In this document: one piece after another, positions 1 to 9,789 of the stretch
Layout: each line of letters opens with the position of its first letter
Position numbering within the stretch: the stretch's first letter is position 1
Assembly: GCA_951799405.1 (NCBI GenBank)
Contig: OX637352.1
Span: 10,240,820-10,304,819 of the forward strand
From: Agapetus fuscipes
Lineage: Eukaryota > Arthropoda > Insecta > Trichoptera > Glossosomatidae
Direction: 5' to 3'
Length of the DNA stretch: 64,000 bases
Made by a program: the position numbers and the translations under genes
The notes under the pieces: generated by a model
Seen by the model: the letters and a program-made list of their open reading frames with translations, nothing else
What the model was told of the DNA's origin: nothing
Databases searched by the model: none

Positions 1-330
1 CATGTTTACACCCGTTGAGAGGGATTTGAGGCGCCAAACGCTCAGATCTGCAGGGGATGGCGTGGTGGACTTGGTTCAGCCACACCGTCAGACACGCACT
101 AATTTTGGGGACCGTGCTTTCCGGTTTGCGGGACCAATGGAGTGGAACAGACTGCCACCTAATGTGAGGAAGGCAAAGACTGTTGGTGTCTTTAAAGGAG
201 CACTAAAGACACATCTTTACAAGAAATCTTATCCGTGATTTGAGAGGGCCCTTGAGGTGTGACACACACAAAAACGGCGCTCTTTAATTATGTGTACATT
301 AAAATAAATTATCCTTATATATATATATTA
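1..330 (+). mobile_element. L2/CR1-like LINE 3' end (C-terminal ORF stub plus 3' UTR)
   Basis: An open frame from position 2 ends in a TGA at 236-238 and encodes the extreme C-terminus of a non-LTR retrotransposon ORF2. The run FGDRAFRFAGPMEWNRLP followed by KGALKTHLYKKSY is the typical CR1/L2/Rex-type tail that follows the reverse transcriptase. No RT motif is inside the window, so the stub is cut by the left edge or 5'-truncated. The 3' UTR after the stop (gagggcccttgaggtgtga, then cacacaaaaacggcgctc and aaataaattatcct) matches the tail of SINE family A, which suggests this LINE lineage mobilises that SINE. Family is confident; exact clade is not. Confidence 0.75.
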
Positions 331-470
331 CGTCTCCTCTCCTAACAATATTAGCTCCGCCCCAAAACTCACCATCTCCCTCCCACATACCTACCTTGCT
401 ACCCCCTCCCTTACCACCAATAGATCCCACACCCATGCCTTAATTTTTAAGTTTGATTTTAGTAATTGTT

Positions 471-510
471 GTTACCCGATGATGGAAGGTATTCCGAAAA
501 CGTTTGTAAC
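471..510 (+). ncRNA. hammerhead-ribozyme-like motif
   Basis: Read 5' to 3': stem I gttac, core ccgatga (consensus CUGANGA with one U-to-C change), one extra t, stem II ggaa/ttcc, core gaa, a self-complementary short stem III aacgtt, then t, then gtaac pairing back with gttac. This order fits a minimal type I hammerhead with palindromic stem III, as known in Penelope-like retroelements. The core substitution and the bulged t make self-cleavage doubtful. An AATAAA-rich stretch follows at 522-540. Confidence 0.4.
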
Positions 511-589
511 ATACTCAAAAACAATAAAAGTGGAATAAAACAAAGTTTTTAATTTCTTTTATTTTTTAATTTTTTATTGAAAAATAATC

Positions 590-1180
590 AATTTTTTAAA
601 ATAATAGTATATATGGACATCAAAAACTAAAACGTAAAACAAATTTCACTTTAATAAACCCTAGCCGCCACCATTACAGATCAACCGCCATTTCTTTATG
701 TCCTTACATACTTCTTTTATTTCCTCCAGAGTCATAACCTTCTTCATACAGGCTCTTCTTTTATTATGACTCGGGATATTCCATTCATTCGCAATTTCGG
801 ATATTTGGTCCATCCATACCTTTCTCGGTTTTCCTCTACCACGACATCCATCTATTCTACCAACATTTGCTTTCTTCGTCAGTCTTTCCTCATTCATTCT
901 CTCCATATGCCCAAACCATCTTAACAAATTTCTTTTATTCTTCACTTTCACACTAATTTCTCTTGCACCACATTCTTCTCTTACAAAATCATTCCTCACC
1001 CTGTCACTCCGTTTTTTCCCAATCATACTTCTTAGAAAGTCCATTTCAACAGTATGGACCTTACTAATTTCACTTTCATTCACCGTCCAGGCTTCACTTC
1101 CATACATCAAGGTGGGTAAAAGTATGCCACTGTGTACCGCCATACAATGTTTTTTTTTTTCATTTAATCGCACATTCATT
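590..1180 (-). mobile_element. RTE-like LINE, C-terminal remnant with 3' end
   Basis: The minus strand has an open frame of 172 codons (1179-661) ending in a genuine stop. It encodes the region after the RT palm: LLPTLMYGSEAWTVNE, LLRWFGHMERMNEERLTK, CRGRGKPRKVWMDQI and a C-terminal KEVCKDIKKWRLIC. These are typical of RTE-like ORF2 C-termini in insects. The methionine start is not real, because homology stops abruptly near 1178 where the element is 5'-truncated. The same 3' terminal sequence (ccctagccgccacc on the plus strand) recurs near 8.80 kb. No endonuclease or RT catalytic motif is present, so this is a dead copy. Confidence 0.75.
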
Positions 1181-1344
1181 TGATTTTAATATCGTCACTG
1201 AAAAATAAATAAATTAAAGGCTTCCTTAATGTTCTTGCCGAGCACAAAGATAAATACGCTTTCAAAGGGAAGTTACGGCTTTTTTTTATGAAAAGTCAAA
1301 CACATTAAATTCCAGGTGGGGCGCGTAAAAAAGACATTAACTTC

Positions 1345-1375
1345 ACATGATTCCCGGCTTCACTTCCATACATAG
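1345..1375 (-). mobile_element. tiny RTE-like fragment
   Basis: cggcttcacttccatacat is the same stretch that encodes the MYGSEAW segment in the neighbouring LINE remnant (1080-1110). No other part of the element is visible here. Confidence 0.3.
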
Positions 1376-1734
1376 GCAATTCAAATATTTCCCTCCCAAT
1401 TTACAGTGTCTATAGCTGCCACAAGATGATCACGTGGCATTCAACATATTTGAATGTTAGTGAATCTTATCTATCTATTTTATTTATTTATTTATTTTAG
1501 AGACACCAAACAGAACACTGGTAAGTAGGTACATAGCATATAATAAAGAAACATAATTTAAGCAATAACTGACATATTATTATACATTTTACAAAAACAT
1601 ATTATGAGCAATATCATACATATACACCAGCGTTCCAGTGATATGTATCTACAACATATATAATATTATGTTATCAAATTATTAATAAAGTACCTACGAA
1701 GCGCCACAGAGAGAGAGATCTTGTCTTGTCTTGT

Positions 1735-2265
1735 ATTGTATCCTGCCGCCTTTCCTCTAGGGGTGGCCAGTACCTCCACACAAGTGCCTCCACTTGACTC
1801 TGTCCTTGCATACTTCTTTCATCTCATCTAATTTCATCACTCTTTTCATGCATGCTCTTCTCTTGTTTCCACTCTGTAGATTCCATTCATTCGCAATCTC
1901 ATTTATCTGATCAATCCATTGTTTCCTAGGTCTTCCCCTTCCACGCTTACCTGTTACATTCCCTTTATACACTCTTTTTGTCAGTCGGTCTTCATTCATC
2001 CTTTCAATATGTCCAAACCATCGCATCACACTTCTTTGAACTTTCACTTTCACGCTTTCTTTTACTCCGCATTCATTTAGAACCCATTCGTTTCTCACTC
2101 TATCTTTCAGTGTTTTTCCTGTCATACTTCTCAGATGGGCCATTTCTACGGTGCATACCTTATTTACTTCTCTTTCATTCAACGTCCATGACTCGCTTCC
2201 ATACATCAGGGTCGGCAACAAAATACAATTGTGTACCGCCATTTTCATTTTCATCTATAATCTTT
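1735..2265 (-). mobile_element. RTE-like LINE, second C-terminal remnant
   Basis: The minus-strand frame 2254-1757 (165 codons plus stop) encodes LLPTLMYGSESWTLNE, VRNEWVLNECGV, WFGHIERMNEDRLTKR, GKRGRGRPRKQWIDQI and KEVCKDRVKWRHLCGG. It is alignable along its whole length with the remnant at 661-1179 but clearly diverged, so it is a different insertion or subfamily. Upstream coding sequence is cut by the solo LTR at 2272-2601. The 3' flank (tcctctaggggtggccagt) recurs near 34.98, 41.36 and 51.65 kb, marking further 3' ends of this lineage. There are no catalytic domains, so it is inactive. Confidence 0.75.
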
Positions 2266-2271
2266 AATATT

Positions 2272-2601
2272 GTTGTAATTTTACTGGGTTCTTTTTTAAT
2301 TAAACTGCAATTATTTATTTTATAATAATTTATTTTCCACGATTTGGTTCACAATTTACAACAATTGATTTCAAGCTCTGGCTTTTGACTTCGCGGCTCA
2401 ATGTTTTAATCGACACTCTCTGATGCCCTATTGCAGTTCTTTTATATAGATACAAAAGAGATCTTTCTTGCATACTCAAGATCATTCAATCTTTCGCTCA
2501 TACCAGACTACTACCATCATGGATCATACTGGACTGTTCAACACACACTATTGTACCTGTAGAGGCGCGCGTATTACTCCAGGTACTACTAGTTCGTAAC
2601 A
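2272..2601. mobile_element. solo LTR with 4 bp target duplication
   Basis: The 330 bp segment begins tgttgtaattttactggg and ends gttcgtaaca (TG...CA), and is flanked on both sides by atat (2268-2271 and 2602-2605). An AT-rich block (ttaattaaactgc, then ttattttccacgatttgg) is shared with sequences at 10.28, 14.81 and 45.06 kb, so it is a family. The 4 bp duplication fits a Ty3/Gypsy-like integrase. No internal element is present. The short duplication is AT-rich, so chance is possible. Confidence 0.5.
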
Positions 2602-2605
2602 ATAT

Positions 2606-3500
2606 AATCTGAGCTGCAAATATGTGATTACAATATAATGCTATCTAGGTATATCAATGTGTGGTTGAAGGAGCATAAAAAGGCATTTAGGATTTTGTCA
2701 GGTTATTCAGAGATAACGGACCAAACCTGCATCGAAAATGACCATTAATTTAATAATGACGGTGTGTTAAGGTTCTGCATTTCGGGTTTAAGGATAGACA
2801 ACTAATTGTCCTTTAGACTTTGGAAATTCATAAACATAACAATTATAATTCTTATAGTTTGGTCAACATTCAGATTCCTGATGCTTCGCCTTTGTTATTA
2901 CTTAGTTCTAACTTTGTCGTAACTCTCCCTTCTCATTTCTCTATAGTTTTTGTATTGTCAATTTTATATATATCTATTTGAAAATGACTTAAGAAAATCG
3001 AAAATACTCGAGGTGAAATAAACGTTGAAATTGTGAAAATACAGCTCTGTTTTTTTTTTTTAATATATACTTAATCATAGTGTAATGCATCTCCACAAGC
3101 AATCACGGGTAAGTTTTCACTTTAATATGCTGTATGTAAGCCCAAACCTAAAATATCCCTAAACCATGCAACTGTTGCTCATTCACAGACACAGGCTTCG
3201 CATAGGCAAGAAAAACATTTTCTACATGATAACTTGTTTCTATCAGCAAGTCATGCAAGAATGCTGAATGCCAGGTGATTGTTTAAGAGGAGTTTTTAGC
3301 AATTTCATTTTTGATGAATTTCGCTCTCCGTTTTGTGGAATTGCAAAAGGAAATTGAAATTTCTAACGTCTTTTATTTGTTTCGCGTAAAAATAAACTCG
3401 CATAAAATTTTATCGTTTTAATTCGTCATGTTGCTCCGCTGTCTATTTATTATTGTATGTATACCTATATTAAACATACGAAAGCTAAAATAATACTTCT
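2606..3500. other. unassigned AT-rich stretch
   Basis: No coding potential was seen. A run of t near 3050 follows cagctctg and may be a reverse poly(A) tail of an old retroposon, but no family was recognised. Confidence 0.4.
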
Positions 3501-3510
3501 TTTCCAGTTA

Positions 3511-3697
3511 GTTTGTGGTCTAGTGGTTAACGCTGCGAGATCGTTATTGCAAGAAAATGAGTTTGATTCCTAACGTAGCACAACAAAATGAATACACTCT
3601 TTTCTGAGTTGCAAATTCATTCAGCCTTGCAGGCAAAGAAATAAACGCTTTCAACGTCAACAACCAGCTTGCAGATAGCTCTTAAAGTGAGATCTAC
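3511..3697 (+). mobile_element. family A SINE, diverged copy
   Basis: It has a tRNA-like head with A box (tggtctagtggttaacgct) and B box (gagtttgattccta), then a body with cattcagccttgcagg and cagcttgcagatagctctt, which align to family A. It lies directly upstream of a younger A copy in the same orientation. Confidence 0.6.
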
Positions 3698-3699
3698 AC

Positions 3700-4012
3700 T
3701 TGACCGGTCCGTAGTCCAGTGGTAACACTTTGGACTCATAAATGGAAGGTTGTGAGTTCAAATCCCCGCGGGGCACAAAAAATATACCTTTTTTTTTTTT
3801 CAAATTTGCTCTTCGCGGGGTTGATAAATTCATACACCTTTACCAAAGACCGGTCATCAAAAGGTCCATCCAGCCTTACAGCAACTGAGTCTTGCTTGAG
3901 AATTAGCGCTTTCTACAGCGACGACCAAGCTCGCAGAGGGCTCTTGAGCTGTGATACACACAAAAACAGCGCTTACCAAATAAATCAGCCTATTTTTTTT
4001 TGTTTTTTTTAA
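3700..4012 (+). mobile_element. family A SINE (tRNA-derived, LINE-like tail)
   Basis: It starts gaccggtccgtagtccagtg, a pol III A-box-like region, and continues to gagttcaaatcccc (B box). The family body follows (catccagccttacagcaact) and the tail cttgagctgtgatacacac matches the LINE 3' UTR at 241-300. Confidence 0.8.
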
Positions 4013-4446
4013 ACAGCGCCCACCAAACAAGTCATCTCAATATTCATCAACATCACATCATCACGATGAAGAAACTCATCGCAGATATGGGCGAAACATC
4101 ATAAAGCAACAACGTCAACAGATTTAGGAAAACAACTCTCCAGTTTTATCCTTAAAATATATTTCTCCTTCTTCTTCTTGTAGATTTCTTGATCTGTTAC
4201 TTCTGAAACTCCTTCCTGTTATGCAAAAGTCCAGCTGTTCTTCCATATTTTGGATGGTCAGCCTGGAGGACCGGTTGGTATTCGGTGCGCAAAGATTCAA
4301 GTTAATGTATGTACTTTCACTCATACAGTCTACGTGGTCCCTCCAGAGCCGTTTCATCTCTAAGTGATTTAAATTTTTCAATTGTTTTTCCTCCTTTCAT
4401 CTTTTGGATAGTTGATCTGGTAGATTCGGATACCGGATCTGTATAT

Positions 4447-4761
4447 GAAGGTCACAAGTAGCGCATCCGGACCAACGCGGAGCTGAGGTCTGTGTTTCAA
4501 GACCCAAACATAGTGTTGGTAAATAAATCAAGTAGACTCCAGTGAGCCGGACATGTAGCACGTGCAGAGGACTCCAGGAACATTAGAACTGTCTGGGATG
4601 GTGCCCCATAAGGTGTTAGATTAATAGGACGTCCCAGGATGCGGTGGAAGGACAACATCAAAAACTACGCGGAAGTTCTGGGAGTACGGGGACCATGGAG
4701 GGAAGCAGCACAAGACAAAGAGTATTGGGGTGCGGGAGGCCCTGAACCTTATGCCTTCTGA
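4447..4761 (+). mobile_element. non-LTR retrotransposon C-terminal remnant, decayed
   Basis: One plus frame read through three stops gives RIRTNAELRSVFQDPNIV, AGHVARAEDSRNIRTVWDG, IGRPRMRWKDNIKNYAE and PWREAAQDKEYWGAGGPE, ending at a TGA at 4759-4761. This is the characteristic C-terminal tail of a non-LTR ORF2 lineage distinct from the two RTE-like copies upstream. It is a pseudogene with in-frame stops and no catalytic domains. Confidence 0.7.
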
Positions 4762-5091
4762 GCGTTTCCGTTAAAAATACTTTTATATATTTTTATTAAT
4801 AATATTAATTTATTTGTACGTATATTTAGAGAAGTATACATTTCTCTGACGTCGAAAAACATCAGAAGGATTCACTTGGTGGCTAAGTTAAATATTTGAA
4901 GTCTTTACAAAGGCTTTTCATACCGCATTCCCTCACACCCCAGCCGACAGTCTGCTTCGCTTCCATCCCGTCTATTTGTTCTTTCAGACGTTTTACGTCA
5001 TGACCCCATACTGTTTCATGTATTTTAAGACTTAACATCATACGAGAACTGAAGCCAAGAAAACTGTTGTTGATTTTATAATCCCTATTTC

Positions 5092-5165
5092 AGGAAGAGT
5101 TCAGAGAGCTTATGCTCATTTTAGATTTGGGTTTTTATGTTGTTCAAATGCATGTTTAAGCGTGA
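5092..5165 (+). mobile_element. family B fragment
   Basis: ttcaggaagag, then gcttatgctcattttagatt, and tgcatgtttaag match the middle of family B. Both ends are missing. Confidence 0.5.
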
Positions 5166-5276
5166 TGTTATTTTTGTCTAACCACACATTTAGTATGAAT
5201 CCGAAATGCAACGAGATAGAGAAAAGTAGAGACACCTCTGTGGAGGTACTGGCCCCCGCTAGTGGAATAGCGCCTC

Positions 5277-5541
5277 GATATATTATTCCTTGACTTATAG
5301 GTTGGTATGAGGCTGACCACCCATACTGTAAAAAATGGTTCACTTTGCCAATGTCACCCCTGTTTCAGGGAATGTCGGCAAGAGTTGCAGGGCTTATGTT
5401 CATTTGAGGTTTGGATTTTATTTGTAAGTACACAATCAGCATTTGTAAGCGCGAACTACACGTGTTTGTTTGTGGGCATACATCTGAGAGCTTTGAATGA
5501 ATATATCCTTGCAACTTAGATTATAGATTATAGATTATAGA
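5277..5541 (+). mobile_element. family B repeat, full length (subfamily II)
   Basis: 5' end ttccttgacttataggttgg. Internal hairpin ccctgtttcaggg. The subfamily II middle is cagcatttgtaagcgcgaac. The tail is tandem attatag units after gcaacttag. It is nearly identical to the copies at 20.02 and 33.41 kb, so these are recent relatives. Confidence 0.85.
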
Positions 5542-5899
5542 TATATGAGCAGGTCCAATAAGGTGTTAAAAAAATATTCGCACAATAATAGAAACGGATA
5601 TTCGAATCTGAAAGATCACTTCTGGAGGAGCATCATTTTCAAAGTTTTATTGGCACACCAGCCAAGTCATTTCCAAGTCCTCAGGAGGCATCCTTAAAAA
5701 TCGGGTACAAAATAAATAATGTTGTAGTAAACGGGTAAACCAGTGTTTTCTACAACATTGTACGCAACATAATTTATTAAAATTTTTAGAATACATTTAG
5801 GATTCTTTCTTTTCTGTGTGTAATTATTTACACCGCAAGGGTCCAGAAATAAACTAAGAGAGTTGGACCTTAGATAATGTACACAGTGTTTTATGGTAC

Positions 5900-6730
5900 C
5901 ATAATAAAGACTTAGCGTACTATGTAAGGGAGTATAAGATGTTTCTAACAAGACAGTAAGAACCCGCCCAGAGTTTCCTTTTTTGAACTGGCTTTAAGTG
6001 ATTTATAGTCTTTTGAGTTTTTAGTAATTCAGAATTTTCTAAATATTTTTCTTGATTTAGGTTAGTCAAGTCAATGAACAATATCATTTTTAATTCAAAC
6101 TGACAATACAAATGAAGTGATTTTCATTGGTAACCGCATAATCCAAAATAGATGTAATCATGTTTTATACTTAAATGGTGATTGTAATTTAGGACAGATA
6201 AATGGATTTTATAATGGTTTAGTATCGTGGAAGATAATCAAACTCGTTAAAGACTAAACGCTGTTTTCGTATGCAAATTGGGTATACAACATTCATTGTT
6301 TTGACACGAATCTAAAATAGTTTTTTTTTTACAAAAAAAAATGAACTTTCAAAATATTTGCAACTTGGACAGGACAACGTCTATTGGGTCAGCTAGTTCT
6401 GATATTAAAATATACAAAAATGCTTCTAAAAAACATTTATTGAATGATTGGAGCCCACTGAAGTATGAATATTAATGAAGAGCTTCAGACAATAATCATA
6501 AATAAAAAGTTGAAGTAGGTATTGTCGTCTATTACTTCTACTTCTTCTTTCTACTACTTCTTTTTCTAACTACTTCTTTCTTTATCATAGCATACAAAGA
6601 AAGATTGAGGGGACCAAAATTCAAGGACGCCGAAAGATATTGTATCGCTGAAGCATCAACGACAATGGTTGAACGAATGGACTTATTCTAATACTCATTC
6701 TCTTACCGTAAATACAAGTCATACTCCTAT
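5900..6730. other. unassigned AT-rich stretch
   Basis: No repeat family or coding signal was recognised. A short ctacttctt-rich pyrimidine stretch lies at 6535-6580. Confidence 0.4.
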
Positions 6731-6731
6731 G

Positions 6732-7000
6732 TGAGTCATATAACTGCAAACGCCGTCATCTCCAAATTTTATTATTTTTGAAATATTTATTGAATTTGTT
6801 TCTGCGTAGTGTAACAAATCATTTGCTGTGTGCAATGTGATGAAAACCTCACTTAATCCTTCGTAATTTTAATTGAAAAAGTATGATTTCGTGCAAACGC
6901 CGTCATCTCCAACTGGTGTTGTCGTTTTACAAGTTAGCAAATTAATTTTTCTCAAAATCATTGCGTAAGGAGTTGACGGCGTTTGCATTTATACGACTCA
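6732..7000. mobile_element. MITE-like element with ~32 bp terminal inverted repeats
   Basis: The left end tgagtcatataactgcaaac, followed by gccgtcatctcc, is mirrored at the right end (ggagttgacggcg, then tttgcatttatacgactca) with only a few mismatches. A third direct copy of gcaaacgccgtcatctcc sits inside at about 6895. There is no coding capacity. The target duplication is not clear. Confidence 0.65.
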
Positions 7001-7236
7001 TGTGTTTGACATAAATCAAAGTGTTCTGAAAATTTTATTGTGTTCTTTAAAATATCTCAAAAAGAATTTAGCACATCTCTAGTTTGCCCTTCTTTGCTGC
7101 GTATTTTTCAGCTCAAGGAAACCCGCGAAACAAGAGAAAAGTGAATCAAACAGCCATAAGTTTGCGTTGGCCGCAGTTAGAGAGGGAACACCTAACATAC
7201 AACTAGTATTGTATATCATACTTAAGCTCAGACTGA

Positions 7237-8045
7237 AGTAAGTCTGGCGTAGATGTATTGCAATGTAAAAATATCTAGCGTAGACGTATAATAACGTAGA
7301 GAAATGTAACGTAAATATATTATAACGCAGAGAAGTCTAACGTAAGTATATTATAACGCAGAGAAGTCTAGCGTAGATGTATTTTTTTGGCGTAGATATA
7401 GTATACTTGTGGAATTAAAGTTAAACGTATGTAGATGCTTTAAAATACAAATATTTTTTCTTAAACGTAGTTTAATTTTCATAATAATATTTTATATCTC
7501 GAGCCTTTTCGGCCGTCAATACTCAGGTCATTATCAAATAAAATGAATTTTTACTGTGTGAATACACAAACCCTACAAAATCGTTTGTAGATGCATTTTA
7601 AAGTAGAAAAGTCTAGCGTAGATGTACTTTTGCGTAGAAAAGTCTGGCGTAGACGCATTATAAAGTTGAAAAATTTATTGTGAATGCATTTTAAAGTAGA
7701 AAAGTCTAACGTAGATCTTTTTTAGCGTAAAGCTGACGGGCGTAGACGCATTATAGAATTGAAAAGTTTAATATGTAGATGCATTCTAAAGTAGAAAAGT
7801 CTCGTATATGTATTTTTACGTAAAAATGTCAGCGTAGACGCATTATAGAGTTCGAAAGTTAAACGTAGATGCATTCTAAAGTAGAAAAGCCTAGCGTAGA
7901 TATATTTTTACGTAAAAATGCTTATCGTAGACACATTAAAGAGTTAAAAAATTAAGCGCAGAATATTTTAATGTGAAAGTATCTAGCGCAGATGTATTTG
8001 TATATTGAAATACTCGTATCTATCGTAGGTGTATTGTAAGGTGAA
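7237..8045. repeat. 31 bp tandem repeat array
   Basis: Units of the type agtctagcgtagatgtattt (then aacgtagaga) recur every 31 bp: anchor tct positions 7243, 7274, 7305, 7336 and 7367 before the insertion, and 7612 and 7643 after it. Degenerate units continue to about 8045. It is interrupted at 7439-7585 by a Penelope-like arm. Confidence 0.85.
7439..7585 (-). mobile_element. Penelope-like terminal-arm fragment inside the 31 bp array
   Basis: It shares ttcttaaacgtagtttaatt, tatatctcgagc and gtgaatacacaaacccta with the element at 21,884-22,141, but only one arm is present, not the inverted pair. It is flanked by tgtagatgc at 7430-7438 and 7586-7594. The host array is itself repetitive, so this duplication is suggestive only. 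Confidence 0.6.
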
Positions 8046-8194
8046 CATAAACCTTGCAACTAATATTACTATTTTATATCACAATAATACGATGATAAAC
8101 TATATTATAAAAACATAAGTTTTGTTTAAAATAGAAATCAAATAAATATTATCAATGAAGAACTTATTCAAAACCAACTTGTTCCTACTAAGAT

Positions 8195-8402
8195 CTATCA
8201 AAATCAAAGTTGCAAAGATATTTTAACATTTAAAGCTCATTTCAAATGCATGCCCACAAACAAACACGTGTAGTTCGCGCTTACAAATGCTGAATGTGTA
8301 CTTACAAATAAAATCCAAACCTCAAAATGAACATAAGCCCTACAACTTTTGCTGACCTTCCCTGACACAGGAGTAACATTGGCAAAGTGAACCATTTTAT
8401 AA
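8195..8402 (-). mobile_element. family B repeat (subfamily II), antisense
   Basis: Antisense hallmarks: agttgcaaagatattttaac, acacgtgtagttcgcgctta, aacattggcaaagtgaacca. The 5' end is missing. Confidence 0.75.
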
Positions 8403-8451
8403 AGAATGGCTCCTATGATTGATGATGATTGAAAATCCCAAATATCAAATT

Positions 8452-8706
8452 AAGACTAATCTAATCTAAGCTGCAAAGATATATATCATTTAAGATTTAT
8501 ATTAAATGCATTCCCACAAGCAGATATGTATAATTTCGCGCTAACACATGCCGCATGTGGACCTACAATATAAAAACCCAATCTCAAATGAACATAAGCC
8601 TTGCAACTCTTGCCGTCCTTCCCTGAAACAGGGGTGACATTGGCAAAGTGAACCATTTTTACAGTATGGGGGGTCAGCCGCAACCTATAAGTCAAGGAAC
8701 ATACAT
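8452..8706 (-). mobile_element. family B repeat (subfamily I), antisense, full length
   Basis: The reverse of the tail is ctaatctaatctaagctgca. It has the subfamily I palindrome (acatgccgcatgtgg) and the 5' end as aagtcaaggaac. Confidence 0.8.
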
Positions 8707-8784
8707 GACAAATTACATTTTTATTTTTCAATCAATAAATAACAATATATACAAGGACATAAAAAAATAAAATCATAAAACCAA

Positions 8785-8880
8785 TTTCACTTTAACAAAC
8801 CCTAGCCGCCAACATCACAGATCAACCGCCATTTATTTCTATCCTTACATACTTCTTTCATTTCCTCCAGAGTCATAAAC
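8785..8880 (-). mobile_element. RTE-like LINE 3' terminal fragment
   Basis: ccctagccgccaacatcaca, cattccttgcatacttcttt-type sequence and cctccagagtcataa align with the 3' end of the LINE remnant at 660-740. Only the last ~25 codons and the 3' end remain. Confidence 0.65.
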
Positions 8881-9414
8881 ATCTGTATATGAAATAACAT
8901 AATGAAAGCAATAGTACATATTAAAAGAATATGGTAAGTAAACTTCAATATTTATGTTTTCATTGAGTAACAAAGTAAAAAAAAAAAGATAAAGCGCATC
9001 GCTCAAACTCAAAATAATATGTCCCAAACACAAAGCCTTATTAATCTCAAACAACTTGTTTCAGTTTTTGTCCTTTTACCAACATGTTTCAGTTTGTTGT
9101 TAAAATACGAAACCACGAAAAAGAAACAACAAGACTTTGCAGTCGTTTTCTGCAGAAACAGAAATGCCATACTATTATTTTGGCGGGTGAATTGGAGCGA
9201 TATGGCTTGACATTAATATATCGTTTTTGTATGTTTTACAGCTCGTTGTGGAAAGCGGTTCCACTATCAAATTTTATTGTAGCTTATTTCTAGTCTACGG
9301 ACCAATGGAATATGTAAAAAGAAATGTTGTTTTGATAATATACCTTTGGATTGTTTCCGATAGTAAAATTGAAAGGATGTTGTCTGTGTTGCAATCTGTT
9401 TATATAATCTATGT

Positions 9415-9533
9415 TGAGCGGTGCGCAGTTCAGTGGTAACACTTCGGACTCGTGAATGCAAGGTTGTGGGTTTGAATCCCGGCGGAGCACAACAAATGCA
9501 CCATTTATATTTTCAAATTTGCTATTATCTAGG
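9415..9533 (+). mobile_element. family A SINE, 5' half (split by palindromic insertion)
   Basis: The head cagttcagtggtaacacttc and B box ggtttgaatcccggcggag are followed by the body up to ttcaaatttgct, where the insertion at 9534 interrupts it. Confidence 0.8.
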
Positions 9534-9789
9534 TTTGTAGCAGTTACTTCGTGAAAGTTCATTTGAATAGATTAAAATAAAATATTCTTTGTTAAAATTC
9601 ACATGAGTTTTCATTTTTTAAAAACACTACCGGTTTCGGGAAAAGCAATACCTCCCATCTTCAGGTGTAAATATAAACATTTATATTTACACCTGAAGAT
9701 GGGAGGTATTGCTTCTCCCGAAACCGGTAGTGTTTTTAAAAAATAAAAACTCATGTGAATTTTAACAAAGAATATTTTATTTTAATCTA
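9534..9789. mobile_element. Penelope-like fold-back insertion, near-perfect palindrome, 12 bp target duplication
   Basis: The host A element reads ttcaaatttgct at 9522-9533 and again at 9790-9801, a 12 bp duplication. The inverted repeat spans 9561-9796 with 118 bp arms, a 2 bp centre (9678-9679) and only about two mismatches. 27 bp at the left end are outside the symmetric part. Each arm carries a hammerhead-like core, one per strand. Inverted terminal copies, variable target duplications and hammerhead motifs are all known for Penelope-like retroelements. No coding sequence is present, so family assignment is by structure only. Confidence 0.6.
9689..9733 (+). ncRNA. hammerhead-ribozyme-like motif (best core)
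   Basis: Stem I acac (9689-9692), intact core ctgaaga (9693-9699), one extra t, stem II gggag/ctccc (9701-9705 with 9715-9719), core gaa (9720-9722), self-complementary stem III accggt (9723-9728), a at the cleavage position (9729), then gtgt closing stem I. All conserved hammerhead positions are present. The bulged t and the weak stem I are the main doubts. The opposite arm encodes nearly the same motif on the minus strand. Confidence 0.5.

Noticed and set aside
5277..5541. Protein encoded by family B (MRLTTHTVKN-type frames)
   Set aside because: The same frame appears in several copies only because the copies are nearly identical; other copies have stops and frame changes.
7237..8045. CRISPR-like array
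   Set aside because: The 31 bp units are contiguous with no unique spacers, and the context is eukaryotic. It is a tandem repeat.
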